A stretch of DNA of 64,000 bases from Elusimicrobiota bacterium (GCA_016218545.1 JACRDQ010000036.1:62001-126000), one strand, 5' to 3'. Counted from the first letter of the stretch, positions 16,830-25,982 are shown. A program made the numbers and translations. The notes: generated by a model not told the origin, from the letters alone.

Positions 16830-17928
16830 GGGCGTCCCCTTCGTGGACCTCGGCCTCAAGCACCGGGAGCTCGGGCATTACCTCGTCGCGGCCATCGGGA
16901 CCGTGCTGAACAAGGGCGACTTCGTCCTGGGCTCCGATGTCGAGAAGTTCGAGGCCGAGTTCGCCTCCTACCTGGGCGTCAAGCACTGCGTGGGCGTGGC
17001 CACGGGCTCGGACGCCCTGCACCTGAGCCTGCGCGCGCTCGGCGTGGGCGAGGGCCACGAGGTCATCGTCCCCGCCATGACCTTCGCGGCCTCGGCCTTC
17101 GGGGTCTGCTACGCCGGGGCCAAGCCCGTCTTCGTGGACGTCTCGGAGAGGAACTGCGGCCTCGACCCGGTCCGCATCGAAGCCGCCATCACCCCGAGGA
17201 CCCGGGCCATCCTCCCGGTGCACCTCTACGGTTTCCCGGCGGCCATGGACGAGATCCTCGAGATCGCGGCGCGGCGGAACCTCTTCGTGGTCGAGGACGC
17301 CTGCCAGGCCCACGGCGCGCTCTACAAGGGCAGGCGGGCCGGCTCATCGGGAGACGCCGCGGCGTTCAGCTTCTTCCCGTCCAAGAACCTCGGGGCCATG
17401 GGCGACGGAGGCATGGTCGCCACCTCGAGCGACGAGGTCGCGGCCCGGCTGAGGCTGCTCCGCAACTACGGCCAGCCCGCCAAGTACGTGCACGAGAGCG
17501 TGGGCTACAACAGCAGGCTCGACACCCTGCAGGCCGCGGTCCTGGGGGTCAAACTCGCCAAGCTCGACGCTTGGAACGCCCAGCGCCGCGAAGCCGCGGC
17601 CCTCTACCGCGCCCTCCTCGCCTCCGTGCCGGTCGGCCTGCACTCCCCCCTGGAAGGCACCGAGCCCGTGTACCACGTGTTCAGCGTCCTGACCGAACGG
17701 CGCGACGAGCTCCAGGCGAGCCTCAAGGCCGCGGGCATCGGGACCGGCCTCCACTACAACCAGGCCCTGCACCTTCAGAAGTGCTTCCTCGACCTCGGCG
17801 GCCAGCCGGGCGACTTCCCGGTCGCCGAGAAGGTGGCGCGCCAGACCCTGTCCTTGCCCATGTTCCCGGGCATCACCAAGGAGCAGGTCGAGACCGTGGC
17901 CGAGCGGGTCCGGGCTTTCTTCCGCTGA
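16819..17928 (+). CDS. DegT/DnrJ/EryC1-family aminotransferase, WlbC/WbpE-like
   Basis: The 369-residue PLP enzyme shows FVDVSERNCGLDP, VEDACQAHGALYKG and the PLP-lysine segment SFFPSKNLGAMGDGG, followed by YNSRLDTLQAAVL. It would aminate UDP-3-keto-GlcNAcA at C3. With the two genes before it, it forms the dehydrogenase-transaminase-acetyltransferase set that makes UDP-2,3-diacetamido-2,3-dideoxy-glucuronate for surface polysaccharide. It overlaps the acetyltransferase gene by 11 bases. Confidence 0.9.
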   Translation: MEDKGVPFVDLGLKHRELGHYLVAAIGTVLNKGDFVLGSDVEKFEAEFASYLGVKHCVGVATGSDALHLSLRALGVGEGHEVIVPAMTFAASAFGVCYAGAKPVFVDVSERNCGLDPVRIEAAITPRTRAILPVHLYGFPAAMDEILEIAARRNLFVVEDACQAHGALYKGRRAGSSGDAAAFSFFPSKNLGAMGDGGMVATSSDEVAARLRLLRNYGQPAKYVHESVGYNSRLDTLQAAVLGVKLAKLDAWNAQRREAAALYRALLASVPVGLHSPLEGTEPVYHVFSVLTERRDELQASLKAAGIGTGLHYNQALHLQKCFLDLGGQPGDFPVAEKVARQTLSLPMFPGITKEQVETVAERVRAFFR

Positions 17929-17929
17929 T

Positions 17930-18625
17930 TCAGGGCTTGGCGCGCTTGAAGCCCAGGTACAGGGTGCGGGTCGAGACCGGGACCACCAGGGTCTCCCGGA
18001 CCTCCGCCTTGCAGAGGATGCGGCGCTCGTCATTGGAGCGGCAGGAGTAGGCCTTCACGGTCCTTCCCCCCAACCCTGCCTCGTACGTGGTGGAGAACTC
18101 GGAGGGCTTCTGCAGATCGAGCACGACAGCCGGAGGGTCGCCGTTGAGCCTGGCGAACAAGGCCACCCGGATCCCCCTCTCCTGGACCCGGAACACGGCT
18201 GCGCCGTTGGAATAGGGGTCTTCGCTGCGGATGAGCTCCTGCGAGAACTTGAGGCCGGTTTTCAGGCCCTTCTTCCAGGCCAGGCCCGAGGAGGAGTAGA
18301 CCACGGCGGCCTCCGAGGCTGCCAGCTCCAGGTTCCAGACCCCGCCCCACGCCACCATCTCAGCCGGGTCAGGCATGGCGCCCATGCCCATGAAGGCATT
18401 GGCGACTTCCTGGTACTGGCCCTTGGTCTCCGACTGGGAGGCGGCAAGGGGAGCGTCCGCAGGCACTCCTGAGGCGCCGATCAAGGCGGTCCCGGCCTTG
18501 AGCGCGTCGGAAAGCTCGGCAAAGGAGGACTCAAGACCGTCGCCGGCGAGACCGGGCTTGGCGTTGGCCAGGCAAAGAGCCAGACCAGCCAAGGCCAGGG
18601 AGAAACGTCTTGGGGAGCGCTTCAT
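17930..18625 (-). CDS. Exported protein of unknown function
   Basis: 231 residues with a signal peptide (RRFSLALAGLALCLANAKPGLA). The mature part is mixed alpha/beta, with GLKTGLKFSQELIRSEDPYSNGAAVFR and two conserved-looking cysteines near the C-terminus (AYSCRSNDERRILCKAEV) that could form a disulfide. No family is recognised. The second ATG (18625) is chosen because TATCCT lies seven bases upstream; the first ATG is at 18628. It ends one base after the aminotransferase gene, convergent with it. Confidence 0.65.
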   Translation of the reverse strand: MKRSPRRFSLALAGLALCLANAKPGLAGDGLESSFAELSDALKAGTALIGASGVPADAPLAASQSETKGQYQEVANAFMGMGAMPDPAEMVAWGGVWNLELAASEAAVVYSSSGLAWKKGLKTGLKFSQELIRSEDPYSNGAAVFRVQERGIRVALFARLNGDPPAVVLDLQKPSEFSTTYEAGLGGRTVKAYSCRSNDERRILCKAEVRETLVVPVSTRTLYLGFKRAKP

Positions 18626-18702
18626 CATCCATAGGATAGCGCTCCCGGACCGGAGGGAGAAGGGACCTTGGCCCCAGGCCCCTCTGGGCCTTCAGGCCTA
18701 GG

Positions 18703-19413
18703 TCAGAGCTTGCCGGTCTTGAGCTTGAGCCAGAGCCCGAAGAGCTCTCCAGCGGTCCTCAAGACCGTGGGCAGGTGCGTGCTGGCGGCCTTCCCCGCCG
18801 AGCGGGGGAGGTAGGACACCTCGACCTCGGCAAAGCGCGCTCCCCGGGCCTTGGTCTTGAGCAGGACCTCGGAATCCACGCCGATGCGCCGGCTCTCGAT
18901 GCATAGGCCCCGCACGAGCTCGGTCCTGTAGAGCTTGACCCAGTTGACGTCCCTGAAGCGAAGGCCCAGGAGCTGCCGCGTCACGAAAGACAGGGCCCTG
19001 GTCTGGACCCTGCGCTGGAGCGGGTCCTCGCGGTGGACGCGCACGCCGAGCACGATGTCCGCCGAGCCCCTTCCTTCCACGAGCACCGGGATGTCCGATG
19101 CCGGGAACTGGCCGTCACCAGGGACCAGCACGATGAAGGGCTGGGCCGCGGACTCGAAGGCGGTCTGCTGGCTGCCCCCGAAACCGCGGTTCTCAGGGTG
19201 GTGGATGACGCGCACCCCAGGCAGGCCCGCCAAGCGGTCCGCGAGCGCCGGGGTGCCGTCCGTGCTCGCGTCGTCTACGATCAGGACCTCCCAGGCCTCG
19301 GCCACGCCGGGCGCGGCCTCCACGCAGGCCCGCACCACGGCCTCGAGGCTCGCCTCCTCGTTGTAGGCCGGGATCGCGACCGTCAGGCCCGGGAGCAGCT
19401 TGGCGCGGTCCAT
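18703..19413 (-). CDS. Family 2 glycosyltransferase (DPM1-like)
   Basis: The 236-residue protein begins LTVAIPAYNEEASLEAVV and carries LIVDDASTDGTPALAD and VLVPGDGQFPASDI, the GT2 nucleotide- and metal-binding acids. It probably transfers a sugar from a nucleotide donor to polyprenyl phosphate, as dolichol-phosphate-mannose synthases do, and lacks membrane helices. The gene next door, divergent, is a GT39-like membrane enzyme that would use such a lipid-linked sugar. ATG 19413 is preferred to TTG 19428: TATCAT lies five bases before it. Confidence 0.85.
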   Translation of the reverse strand: MDRAKLLPGLTVAIPAYNEEASLEAVVRACVEAAPGVAEAWEVLIVDDASTDGTPALADRLAGLPGVRVIHHPENRGFGGSQQTAFESAAQPFIVLVPGDGQFPASDIPVLVEGRGSADIVLGVRVHREDPLQRRVQTRALSFVTRQLLGLRFRDVNWVKLYRTELVRGLCIESRRIGVDSEVLLKTKARGARFAEVEVSYLPRSAGKAASTHLPTVLRTAGELFGLWLKLKTGKL

Positions 19414-19457
19414 GCCGCATGATACCAATCTTGGCCGGGAGGTGAAGAGCGATTAGT

Positions 19458-19463
19458 TATAAT
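19458..19463 (+). promoter_or_regulatory. -10 box of the GT39-like gene
   Basis: TATAAT at 19458-19463 overlaps an upstream ATG (19462) and lies seven bases before ATG 19471. This rules out 19462 as the start and predicts a leaderless message. Confidence 0.55.
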
Positions 19464-19470
19464 GCCAGCC

Positions 19471-20922
19471 ATGAAGTCCTGGCTCAAGAGGCCTGAGCTC
19501 GTGGTCTCAGGCCTGCTCCTCGCAGGCCTGGGCCTGAGGTCGGCCTGGCTGATGAGCCAGTCCATGTGGTCCGACGAGGCCCTGACCCTGGTGGTCAGCC
19601 AGGCTGGAGACCTCTGGGGCCTCATGAGAGGCTTGGAATCCTCCCCTCCCCTGCACTTCCTTCTGATGCGGCCGTGGCTGAAGGCCTTCGCTGACCCGCT
19701 CCTGGGCATGAGGCTCTTCTCCTTGGCCTGCGGCTCGGCTTGCCTGTGGGCATTCTTCAAGCTGGCCAAGGAAGTGGTCCCTGAGGCTGCGGTGTCGAGC
19801 CTCTTCATCGCGGTCTTCTCGTCCTACTGGGTCCACGCCAGCCAGGATGGCCGCTTCTACAGCCTCTTCCTCCTCCTCTCCATCCTCCAGACCAGCGTGC
19901 TCTGGCGCTTGCGCGAGAAAGACGACCTCAAGCTCTGGCTCCTCTACGTCGCGCTGGCGAGCCTGGGCCTGTACACGCACTACTTCATGCTCTTCCTGGT
20001 GCTGGCCGGAGGGGCCTACACCGCCGCCAGCAGGCTCCTCTGCCGGCGTCCCATCCACCTGACCCTGGCGAGCTTTGCGGGGATCGCGGTCCTGTACCTG
20101 CCCTGGCTTGGCTTCCTGTCCGCCCAGGCGCGCTTGCGCGAGGGAGCGACCCTGGTGGTCGAGCGTCTCGACCTGCCCCAGTTGGCCTTCATCCTGGGCA
20201 CCATGCTTTGCGACCTCAACTTCCTCGGCCTGGTCCTCATCCCGTGGATCAAGGGCCTGGGCTGCCTCGTGCTGGGAGCGCTCGTGCTCGCCGGCGCGGT
20301 CATGGCCAAGGATCCCGGCCCAGCCAAAGGCATCCTGTCGCGCTGGACCGAAGGCAGGGTCTTCTGCCTGGCTCATATCGTCTTGGGCCTTGCGCTCTTC
20401 CCCTTGGTCCACGCCCTGGCGGGCATCCCCCTGGTCCAGCCCCGCTACTTCGTGTGGCTCTCGCCCTTCGTCTACATGCTCCTGGCCGTGCTGGTGACCG
20501 GCACGGACCTGAGCCGGGCCGTGGCCCGTCTCGCCTTGACCCTGGTCCTCATCACGGGACTGGGAGGCTACCTCGCCTCGAACCGGGCCTTCGACCCGCG
20601 CCTGGGAGCGCTCAGCCTGCAAGCCAAGCTTTCCGGCCCCGGCCTTCCGGTCATCCACCTCCACCCGTACTACTACCTCCCCCTGCGCTACTACTACATG
20701 CCCGAGGCCGAGCACCGGCTCATCCCGAGCCATCGCAAGGACCTGCTCGACCTCGAGAATCTCCCAGGCTATCCCGGCATCCAAAGGCTCGAAGACCTGG
20801 GCCGGACAGGGAGATGTCTGGTGGTGGACCCTGAGAGAAGGCTCTCGCCCAGCCGGGTCCGGCCTTCCACAGGACGGGAATTGGCAGGACTGCTCGACAA
20901 GAGCGGGTCCAAGGAGCCCTAA
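19471..20922 (+). CDS. GT39-like integral membrane glycosyltransferase
   Basis: The 483-residue protein has about nine to eleven membrane helices. The first loop carries the catalytic-type Asp-Glu in SMWSDEALTLV, the hallmark of GT-C enzymes such as ArnT and protein mannosyltransferases, followed by SSPPLHFLLMRPW and FSSYWVHASQDGRFYSLF. It would take a sugar from a polyprenyl-phosphate donor outside the membrane and attach it to an unknown acceptor. The divergent GT2 enzyme may make the donor. The start at 19471 is set by the -10 box. Confidence 0.85.
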   Translation: MKSWLKRPELVVSGLLLAGLGLRSAWLMSQSMWSDEALTLVVSQAGDLWGLMRGLESSPPLHFLLMRPWLKAFADPLLGMRLFSLACGSACLWAFFKLAKEVVPEAAVSSLFIAVFSSYWVHASQDGRFYSLFLLLSILQTSVLWRLREKDDLKLWLLYVALASLGLYTHYFMLFLVLAGGAYTAASRLLCRRPIHLTLASFAGIAVLYLPWLGFLSAQARLREGATLVVERLDLPQLAFILGTMLCDLNFLGLVLIPWIKGLGCLVLGALVLAGAVMAKDPGPAKGILSRWTEGRVFCLAHIVLGLALFPLVHALAGIPLVQPRYFVWLSPFVYMLLAVLVTGTDLSRAVARLALTLVLITGLGGYLASNRAFDPRLGALSLQAKLSGPGLPVIHLHPYYYLPLRYYYMPEAEHRLIPSHRKDLLDLENLPGYPGIQRLEDLGRTGRCLVVDPERRLSPSRVRPSTGRELAGLLDKSGSKEP

Positions 20923-20923
20923 G

Positions 20924-21283
20924 ATGAGCAAGCCCACGGTAGCGGTCATCGGAGCATCCAAGGACCGGCACAAATACGGGAACAAGTCCGTGCGCGCCCA
21001 TGCGGCAGCGGGCTATGACGTGTATCCGGTCCATCCCACGGAGAGCGAGGTCGAGGGCTTCAAGGTCTACAGGTCCGTGAAGGACATCCCGGTCAAGCTG
21101 GACCGGGTCTCCTTGTACCTGCCCCCTGCCCTGGGCCTCAAGATCCTCGAGGACATCGCCGCCAAGGGGCCCAAGGAGCTCTTCGTCAACCCCGGAGCTG
21201 AGAGCGACGAGTTCCTGGCCAAAGCACGAGCCCTGGGGCTCAAGCCCATCCTGGCCTGCAGCATCGTAGACCTAGGCCCTTAG
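20924..21283 (+). CDS. CoA-binding domain protein (YccU-like)
   Basis: 119 residues of a CoA_binding_2 Rossmann fold, from VAVIGASKDRHKYGNKS to VYPVHPTESEVEG and LFVNPGAESDEFLAKA. The family resembles the CoA-binding domain of succinyl-CoA synthetase alone; its cellular role is not settled. AAGGAG lies nine bases before ATG 20924, and the gene follows the GT39-like stop by one base. Confidence 0.85.
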   Translation: MSKPTVAVIGASKDRHKYGNKSVRAHAAAGYDVYPVHPTESEVEGFKVYRSVKDIPVKLDRVSLYLPPALGLKILEDIAAKGPKELFVNPGAESDEFLAKARALGLKPILACSIVDLGP

Positions 21284-21334
21284 GCCTACGACGACCTGGG
21301 CCTTCAGACGCAGGGACAGAGCCTCTCCTGCGTC

Positions 21335-21340
21335 TATAAT
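21335..21340 (+). promoter_or_regulatory. -10 box of the putative zinc protease gene
   Basis: A consensus TATAAT six bases before ATG 21347. No ribosome site is present between them, so a leaderless start is likely. Confidence 0.6.
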
Positions 21341-21346
21341 ATTGAT

Positions 21347-22216
21347 ATGACGATCCTGGCGCTGGCAGCCCTCCTGGCCTGGCCTGTCTGCGCCGCCGGC
21401 GTCAACGACTCCTCGGACGCCGCTGAGCTGGCCAAGAAGACCTCGGACCTCAAGGCCGCGGTGGACAACATCTTCGTCCCCGACGAGAGCGTCCACCGCC
21501 TCTCGGACCGGCTCTTCGACAACGTCCCCAATGCCGCCATCGTGGTCGAGACGGGCTTCCGCGGTTGGGACATCGAGCCTGAGCCGGAGAAGGAGGAGAA
21601 GAGCCCTGCCAGCATCGAGCGGATGATGAATTCCGCAGACAAGCGCTTCACTTTTTACAATCCCAGTGTCCCGGAAGCGGATCTTCGCGACGCCTATTCC
21701 GCCGCCCACATCCTCAACAACCAGGGCAAGATGGGGTTCGACCCCTCCATGCCGCAGAACCAGATGGGCGCCTACAAGTACACCCCGGGCTCGCGCCAGT
21801 GGGGCACGGTCAAGGTCAATGAGTGGATCTCCTCCATCGCCGCCGCTCTGGGCGACGTCTTCGCTTTCTCCACCCTCATCCACGAGTCCGGCCACGCGGA
21901 CAGCGACCAGAAGGGCGAGCTCTCCCCCGACGCGGTCATCCTCGGCGAGATCGTAGCCTTCCACGTGGAGTACTCCTGGTTGAGCCTCATCGACCCGCGC
22001 GGCGAGCGGCTGGCCTACCTCTACGCCAAGGCCCTGGACGAGGCGAGCCGGCATCCCAGCGCCTTGAACGACATGGCCCTCAAGTACGCGGGCCATCTCT
22101 ACGAGATATGGGGCACGCACGGCGACTTCGACAAGCTCGAGGCCCTGGTCAAGAAGCGCGGTTACACGGAGCGCCCCGCGTCCTCCCCGAACCAGGCCGC
22201 GCCGGTCCGCAACTGA
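21347..22216 (+). CDS. Exported putative zinc metalloprotease
   Basis: 289 residues with a short signal peptide (MTILALAALLAWPVCAAG). Near residue 184 the segment STLIHESGHADSD contains HExxH, the zinc-binding helix of metalloproteases, and the glutamates of GEIVAFHVEYSW about 25 residues later could give the third ligand of a gluzincin. The rest matches no family I recognise. The protein probably acts in the periplasm or outside the cell. The zinc-protease role is inferred from the motif and its placement in a helix. Confidence 0.65.
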   Translation: MTILALAALLAWPVCAAGVNDSSDAAELAKKTSDLKAAVDNIFVPDESVHRLSDRLFDNVPNAAIVVETGFRGWDIEPEPEKEEKSPASIERMMNSADKRFTFYNPSVPEADLRDAYSAAHILNNQGKMGFDPSMPQNQMGAYKYTPGSRQWGTVKVNEWISSIAAALGDVFAFSTLIHESGHADSDQKGELSPDAVILGEIVAFHVEYSWLSLIDPRGERLAYLYAKALDEASRHPSALNDMALKYAGHLYEIWGTHGDFDKLEALVKKRGYTERPASSPNQAAPVRN

Positions 22217-22242
22217 GCGCTCGTTATTCTACAATGCTCCCC

Positions 22243-23112
22243 ATGCCCATCCCCGCGCTGCGCCTTGCCGCCGTCATCCTCTGCGTCCACGCTCTCGCCT
22301 GCGCCGCGGCTCCGGCCGGCCCGGACGCTGAAGAACCTCTGAGGATCATCGACGCCCACACCCATACGGATTTCACCGGCGAGTCGGAACGGACCAGCCG
22401 CGTCCCCATGACCGAAGAGCAGTACTTCAAGGAATGGCAAGCCGCCGGAGTCACGGGCGCGGTCGCCCATTCCCGGGAAGACGGCAAGGGCTACGCCGAC
22501 TTGCGCTCCCGCAACGTGGTGACGTGCGCCGGCGTCGGTCCCAAGGTGGATGTCGCAAGGCTCGAAGCGGGACTCAAGTCAGGGAGATACGGCTGCATCA
22601 AGGTCTACCTGGGCTATGTCCACCAGTGGGCCTACGACAAGGATTACGAGCCGGCGTACCGTCTGGCTGAGAAATACAAGGTCCCCGTCGTCTTCCACAC
22701 GGACGACACCTATGCGACCAAGGCCAAGCTGAAGTACGCGGACCCCTTGACCATCGATGAGGTCGCCGTGGACCACCCCAACGTCGATTTCGTCATCGCG
22801 CATTGCGGCAACCCATGGATCGAGTCCGCCGCGGAGGTGGCCTACAAGAACCCGAACGTCTACCTCGACGGCTCGGCGCTCCTGGTCGGGGACCTGAGCC
22901 GGTCGCCGCAAGAAAAGGTCGACACCTATGTCGTCAAGCCCATCGCCTGGATCTTCGGCTACCTGGAGGACCCCTCCAAGCTCATGTTCGGGACGGATTG
23001 GCCCCTCACGCCTATCCAGCCGTACGTGGACGCCTTCAAGCGCGCCATCCCCCGGGAGCATTGGAAGGCCGTGTTCCACGACAATGCGGCCCGGGTCTTC
23101 AAGCTGAGATAG
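22243..23112 (+). CDS. Amidohydrolase-2 family protein, probable lipoprotein
   Basis: The protein is 289 residues. The N-terminus has a lipobox-like ALAC. A TIM-barrel metal hydrolase follows: IIDAHTHTDFTG (strand 1 HxH), VVFHTDDTY, DFVIAHCGNPW and LMFGTDWPLTPI (strand 8 Asp), as in the amidohydrolase-2 group of decarboxylases and hydrolases. The substrate is unknown. A TATTCT box at 22225-22230 makes ATG 22243 the more likely start; ATG 22234 would lie upstream of the transcript start. Confidence 0.82.
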   Translation: MPIPALRLAAVILCVHALACAAAPAGPDAEEPLRIIDAHTHTDFTGESERTSRVPMTEEQYFKEWQAAGVTGAVAHSREDGKGYADLRSRNVVTCAGVGPKVDVARLEAGLKSGRYGCIKVYLGYVHQWAYDKDYEPAYRLAEKYKVPVVFHTDDTYATKAKLKYADPLTIDEVAVDHPNVDFVIAHCGNPWIESAAEVAYKNPNVYLDGSALLVGDLSRSPQEKVDTYVVKPIAWIFGYLEDPSKLMFGTDWPLTPIQPYVDAFKRAIPREHWKAVFHDNAARVFKLR

Positions 23113-23145
23113 GCGCCTCTGCGCGATGAGGCGCGCGTAATGTGG

Positions 23146-23151
23146 TAGACT
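23146..23151 (+). promoter_or_regulatory. -10 box of the small membrane protein gene
   Basis: TAGACT with an upstream TG (extended -10) lies six bases before ATG 23158, predicting a leaderless message. Confidence 0.5.
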
Positions 23152-23157
23152 GAGGAT

Positions 23158-23328
23158 ATGAGGATCAAACGCTATGTCGTGGGCGCGGCCCTGATCGCCT
23201 TGGCCGTGGGCTATTATCTCTACCGGAAGAAGTCCGACAAGCCGGCCTCAGGCAACGGCAAAGGCTCACGCAGGAAGGCGGCCTCAGCCCTCAAGAAGGC
23301 GGTCTCAGCCAGGGCCCACGCCCGCTGA
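23158..23328 (+). CDS. Small single-span membrane protein
   Basis: A 56-residue protein: MRIKRYVVGAALIALAVGYY forms one membrane span, followed by a strongly basic tail (YRKKSDKPASGNGKGSRRKA, then LKKAVSARAHAR). The tail would lie in the cytoplasm and could touch nucleic acid or lipid heads. No family is known to me. Support comes from the promoter at the right distance and the coherent span-plus-basic-tail design. Confidence 0.55.
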   Translation: MRIKRYVVGAALIALAVGYYLYRKKSDKPASGNGKGSRRKAASALKKAVSARAHAR

Positions 23329-23348
23329 GCTCCTGAAGGAGGGTCCCC

Positions 23349-23921
23349 ATGTCTTCCTGGCACACGGTCACCCTCAGCGGCAGTTCCCAGGTCATCCCCC
23401 CGGTCTGCCCGAACTGCCTGGCCCCGGCGGATGTGCAGGTGGAGACCGAGCACCGCTTCCTCAACACCACCTACACCCAGACCTTCCTCTATTGCAAGGA
23501 CTGCGCCAAGGCTGCCGCGGATCTCCCAAGCATCTTCTTCTGGGGCATCCTGGGCCTGGTCGTGGGCTTCGTCCCAGCCCTGCTCTTCGTCTTCGTCGTC
23601 TTCCCGAAGCTCCCCGAGTCTCTCAAGGACAGCTCGCTCTCAGGCGCCTTCCCCCTCCTCGCCCTGGCGGTCTGCGCTGTCGGGTTCCCGCTCCTGCGGC
23701 GCCTTTCCTTCAAGAAGTCCCACCCCAAGACCGGGAAACAGGCGGTGCAGGGACCAGCGGCCTATTACACGGGCCCGGGAGACGCCCTCGGCCTGGGCGA
23801 CAGCAGCAGCTACAAGGCCGCGCGTCCGGAGTGGATCAGCGAGCTCGTGCGCCGCAACCAGGACCAGGCGGACCCTGCGACGCGCCATCTGTGGACAGGC
23901 GCGCCCCCGGCCAAGCCCTGA
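23349..23921 (+). CDS. Membrane protein with N-terminal zinc-ribbon-like motif
   Basis: 190 residues. CPNC near residue 19 and CKDC near residue 49 could hold one zinc. Two membrane helices follow (about 62-82, FFWGILGLVVGFVPALLFVF, and 98-116, FPLLALAVCAVGF), then a hydrophilic C-terminus. AGGAGGGT precedes ATG 23349. Function unknown; it sits 20 bases after the small basic membrane protein, so the two may be one unit. Confidence 0.7.
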   Translation: MSSWHTVTLSGSSQVIPPVCPNCLAPADVQVETEHRFLNTTYTQTFLYCKDCAKAAADLPSIFFWGILGLVVGFVPALLFVFVVFPKLPESLKDSSLSGAFPLLALAVCAVGFPLLRRLSFKKSHPKTGKQAVQGPAAYYTGPGDALGLGDSSSYKAARPEWISELVRRNQDQADPATRHLWTGAPPAKP

Positions 23922-23943
23922 ACAGCCTCCTGATCCTTCCGGG

Positions 23944-24723
23944 TCAGGCCTCTCCGCAGAGAAGCTCGAGGAGGTCTGCGACTTGGCGCTGATCCTCCAG
24001 GCGGTGGAGGGCCGCGGTCCTGCTGACAGGTCCGACCCTGACCGTCACGGCGCGTCCGGCCAGGCTCGCGAAACCCTCCTCATCCGTGCGGTCGTCTCCC
24101 ACGAACAGGATGCGGCGTCCCGCACCCTTGGCGCGCGCGATCCTGAGGATGGCGCGGCCCTTGTCCCAGTCCACCCTGCTCCGGACCTCCCAGACCTTCT
24201 TGCCCTCGGCCAGGACCAGGTCCCGCCCGTAGGGAGCCAGGGCCGAGCACAAGGCCCGATACCCGGCCCGCCGCGCCGGAGCCGCGGCGAGACGATGATG
24301 CAGGCTCAGGGAGAGGCCCTTGTCCTCCAAGAGCAGGCCCGGCCAGCGCGCCACGCAGGCTTTCAGGTCCCGTGCCAGGGCATGGAGGAGCGGCTTGGAC
24401 CGGCCAGCCTCCGGATGGGTCCAGTCCAGGCCCTGGCCGCGGATCTCCAGGCCGTGGTTGCCTGAATAGACGAGCCCAGGGATCCTGATCCTCTTCCTCA
24501 GGTCCGCGAGGCTGCGGCCGCTCACCACGGCCACGCTCCTGCGCGTGCCCGTTGCGATGCAGCGGAGCAGGCTCCGAGTCCTTCTGGAGAGCCTGGCGCT
24601 CCCGGGATGAGCCACCAGGGGCGAGAGCGTGCCGTCGAAATCGAGCGCGATGAGGCTCGGCCTCCCGGCCGCGGCCTTGCCCAGGAAGCCCGTCAGATCC
24701 AGGCAGGCCCTCAGGCCCCTCAT
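23944..24723 (-). CDS. otsB: Trehalose-6-phosphate phosphatase
   Basis: The 259-residue HAD enzyme shows LIALDFDGTLSPLVAHP (motif I), SVAVVSGRSLADL (motif II) and ILFVGDDRTDEEGFASL (motif IV), with NHGLEI as in trehalose phosphatases. It removes phosphate from trehalose-6-phosphate made by OtsA. Its ATG overlaps the TreT stop (ATGA at 24723), so it is the last gene of the trehalose operon. An upstream in-frame ATG at 24921 falls inside treT and gives no homology. Confidence 0.93.
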   Translation of the reverse strand: MRGLRACLDLTGFLGKAAAGRPSLIALDFDGTLSPLVAHPGSARLSRRTRSLLRCIATGTRRSVAVVSGRSLADLRKRIRIPGLVYSGNHGLEIRGQGLDWTHPEAGRSKPLLHALARDLKACVARWPGLLLEDKGLSLSLHHRLAAAPARRAGYRALCSALAPYGRDLVLAEGKKVWEVRSRVDWDKGRAILRIARAKGAGRRILFVGDDRTDEEGFASLAGRAVTVRVGPVSRTAALHRLEDQRQVADLLELLCGEA

Positions 24724-25982
24724 CAGCCCCCCCCGGCGCGGCCCAAGGCCTCGGGTCGCGCGAGGTGGATGAACTCGGCTCCCGGATGCTCGGCCAGCAG
24801 GAAGAGCAGGAGGTAGTCCCTGAGGTGCCGGGTCAGGAGGAAGTTCTGGCGCACGTGCTCGCGGCCGTTCTCGCCGAGCTTCTTGGCGTAGGCAGGCTCG
24901 TTGAGGAGCTGCCTGAGCCAATAGGCCGTGCCGTCGACGGAATGCACGAGGATGCCCGAGTACTTGTGCGCGATCTGGAGCGGGATGCCGCCCACGGCCG
25001 AGGCGATGACCGGCTTGCCCTTCCAGAGTCCCTCGGACACGGTCAGGCCGAAGCCCTCGCGCAGGGACTTCTGCAGGATGACGCTCGAGGCGCGCTGGAT
25101 GGCGTTGATCTCAAGGTGGCTCGTGGGAGGCAGGCAGAGGACCATGATGTCGGGGTTGCCGGCCGCCTTTTCGCGCACCTCGGCCAGGACCGCGGCGCCC
25201 TCCGGGTCGTCGTCCGCGGGCCCGCCCACGAGGATGAGCCGGGCCTGGGCATAGGCCCGGGCCTTCTCGAAGGCCGCGATGACGCCCAGGGGGTCCTTCA
25301 AGCGGTCGAAGCGCGAGACCTGGGTCACCAGGGGCTTGTCCGTGGGGATGTCCAGGCGCGCCAGGATGGCCGCGACCTCCTCGGGCTCGAGCTCCCGGTT
25401 CTTGTCGCTCAGAGGGTCGATGGACGGGGCGATCATGGCCTGCGGGACGGAGAGCTTCTGGGCGAAGGGAGGCGCGGACACCACGCACGCGTCGTAGCGC
25501 TCCACATAGGGCTTGAGGAAGCCCCACACCTGGGGGTTGGGCCTGGAGATGTCGATGTGGCAGCGCCAGAGCCAGCGGTTCTTCATGGTCTGCCGCTTCT
25601 TGACCAAGGCCGCGGGCTGGGGGTCGTGGATGAAGACCGTGTCCGCGTCGAGGCTCATCTGGGCCAGGTTCTGGTCCACGGTGTCCTCGTAGACCGCGTA
25701 GTCCCTGGGCAGGACCTCCACGGGGTCGCCATGGAGGGCGTTGTGGAACTTCTTGCACACGGCGTAGAAGTCCTCGCCTCCCTTGATGACCTCCCAGCGC
25801 GTGTCCACCTCGAGCTCCTGAAGGAGCGGGACCATGCGGCTGAGGATCTCGGCCACCCCGCCTCCCACGGCCGTGGAGTTGACGTGCAGGACCGACTTGC
25901 CCCGCATCTGGGCCGCGAGCAGGCGCAGCTCCGCGATGGTATCTCCCCCGACGATGGACCGGTATTCCTCAAGCCGCGCCAT
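24723..25982 (-). CDS. treT: Trehalose glycosyltransferring synthase (TreT-like GT4)
   Basis: A 419-residue GT-B enzyme with HVNSTAVGGGVAEILSRMVP at the start, FIHDPQPAALV, and the C-terminal donor motif KSLREGFGLTVSEGLWKGKP (E-x7-E). This matches TreT/trehalose phosphorylase-type GT4 proteins, which join glucose to a nucleotide-glucose to give trehalose directly. It sits in one operon with OtsA and OtsB, so the cell may have two trehalose routes. The phosphorylase alternative cannot be excluded from sequence. Confidence 0.87.
   Translation of the reverse strand: MARLEEYRSIVGGDTIAELRLLAAQMRGKSVLHVNSTAVGGGVAEILSRMVPLLQELEVDTRWEVIKGGEDFYAVCKKFHNALHGDPVEVLPRDYAVYEDTVDQNLAQMSLDADTVFIHDPQPAALVKKRQTMKNRWLWRCHIDISRPNPQVWGFLKPYVERYDACVVSAPPFAQKLSVPQAMIAPSIDPLSDKNRELEPEEVAAILARLDIPTDKPLVTQVSRFDRLKDPLGVIAAFEKARAYAQARLILVGGPADDDPEGAAVLAEVREKAAGNPDIMVLCLPPTSHLEINAIQRASSVILQKSLREGFGLTVSEGLWKGKPVIASAVGGIPLQIAHKYSGILVHSVDGTAYWLRQLLNEPAYAKKLGENGREHVRQNFLLTRHLRDYLLLFLLAEHPGAEFIHLARPEALGRAGGG

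Noticed and set aside
24724..24921. N-terminal extension of OtsB to 24921
   Set aside because: It lies inside treT in another frame and is Arg/Pro-rich with no homology; ATG 24723 gives the proper enzyme and an ATGA overlap.
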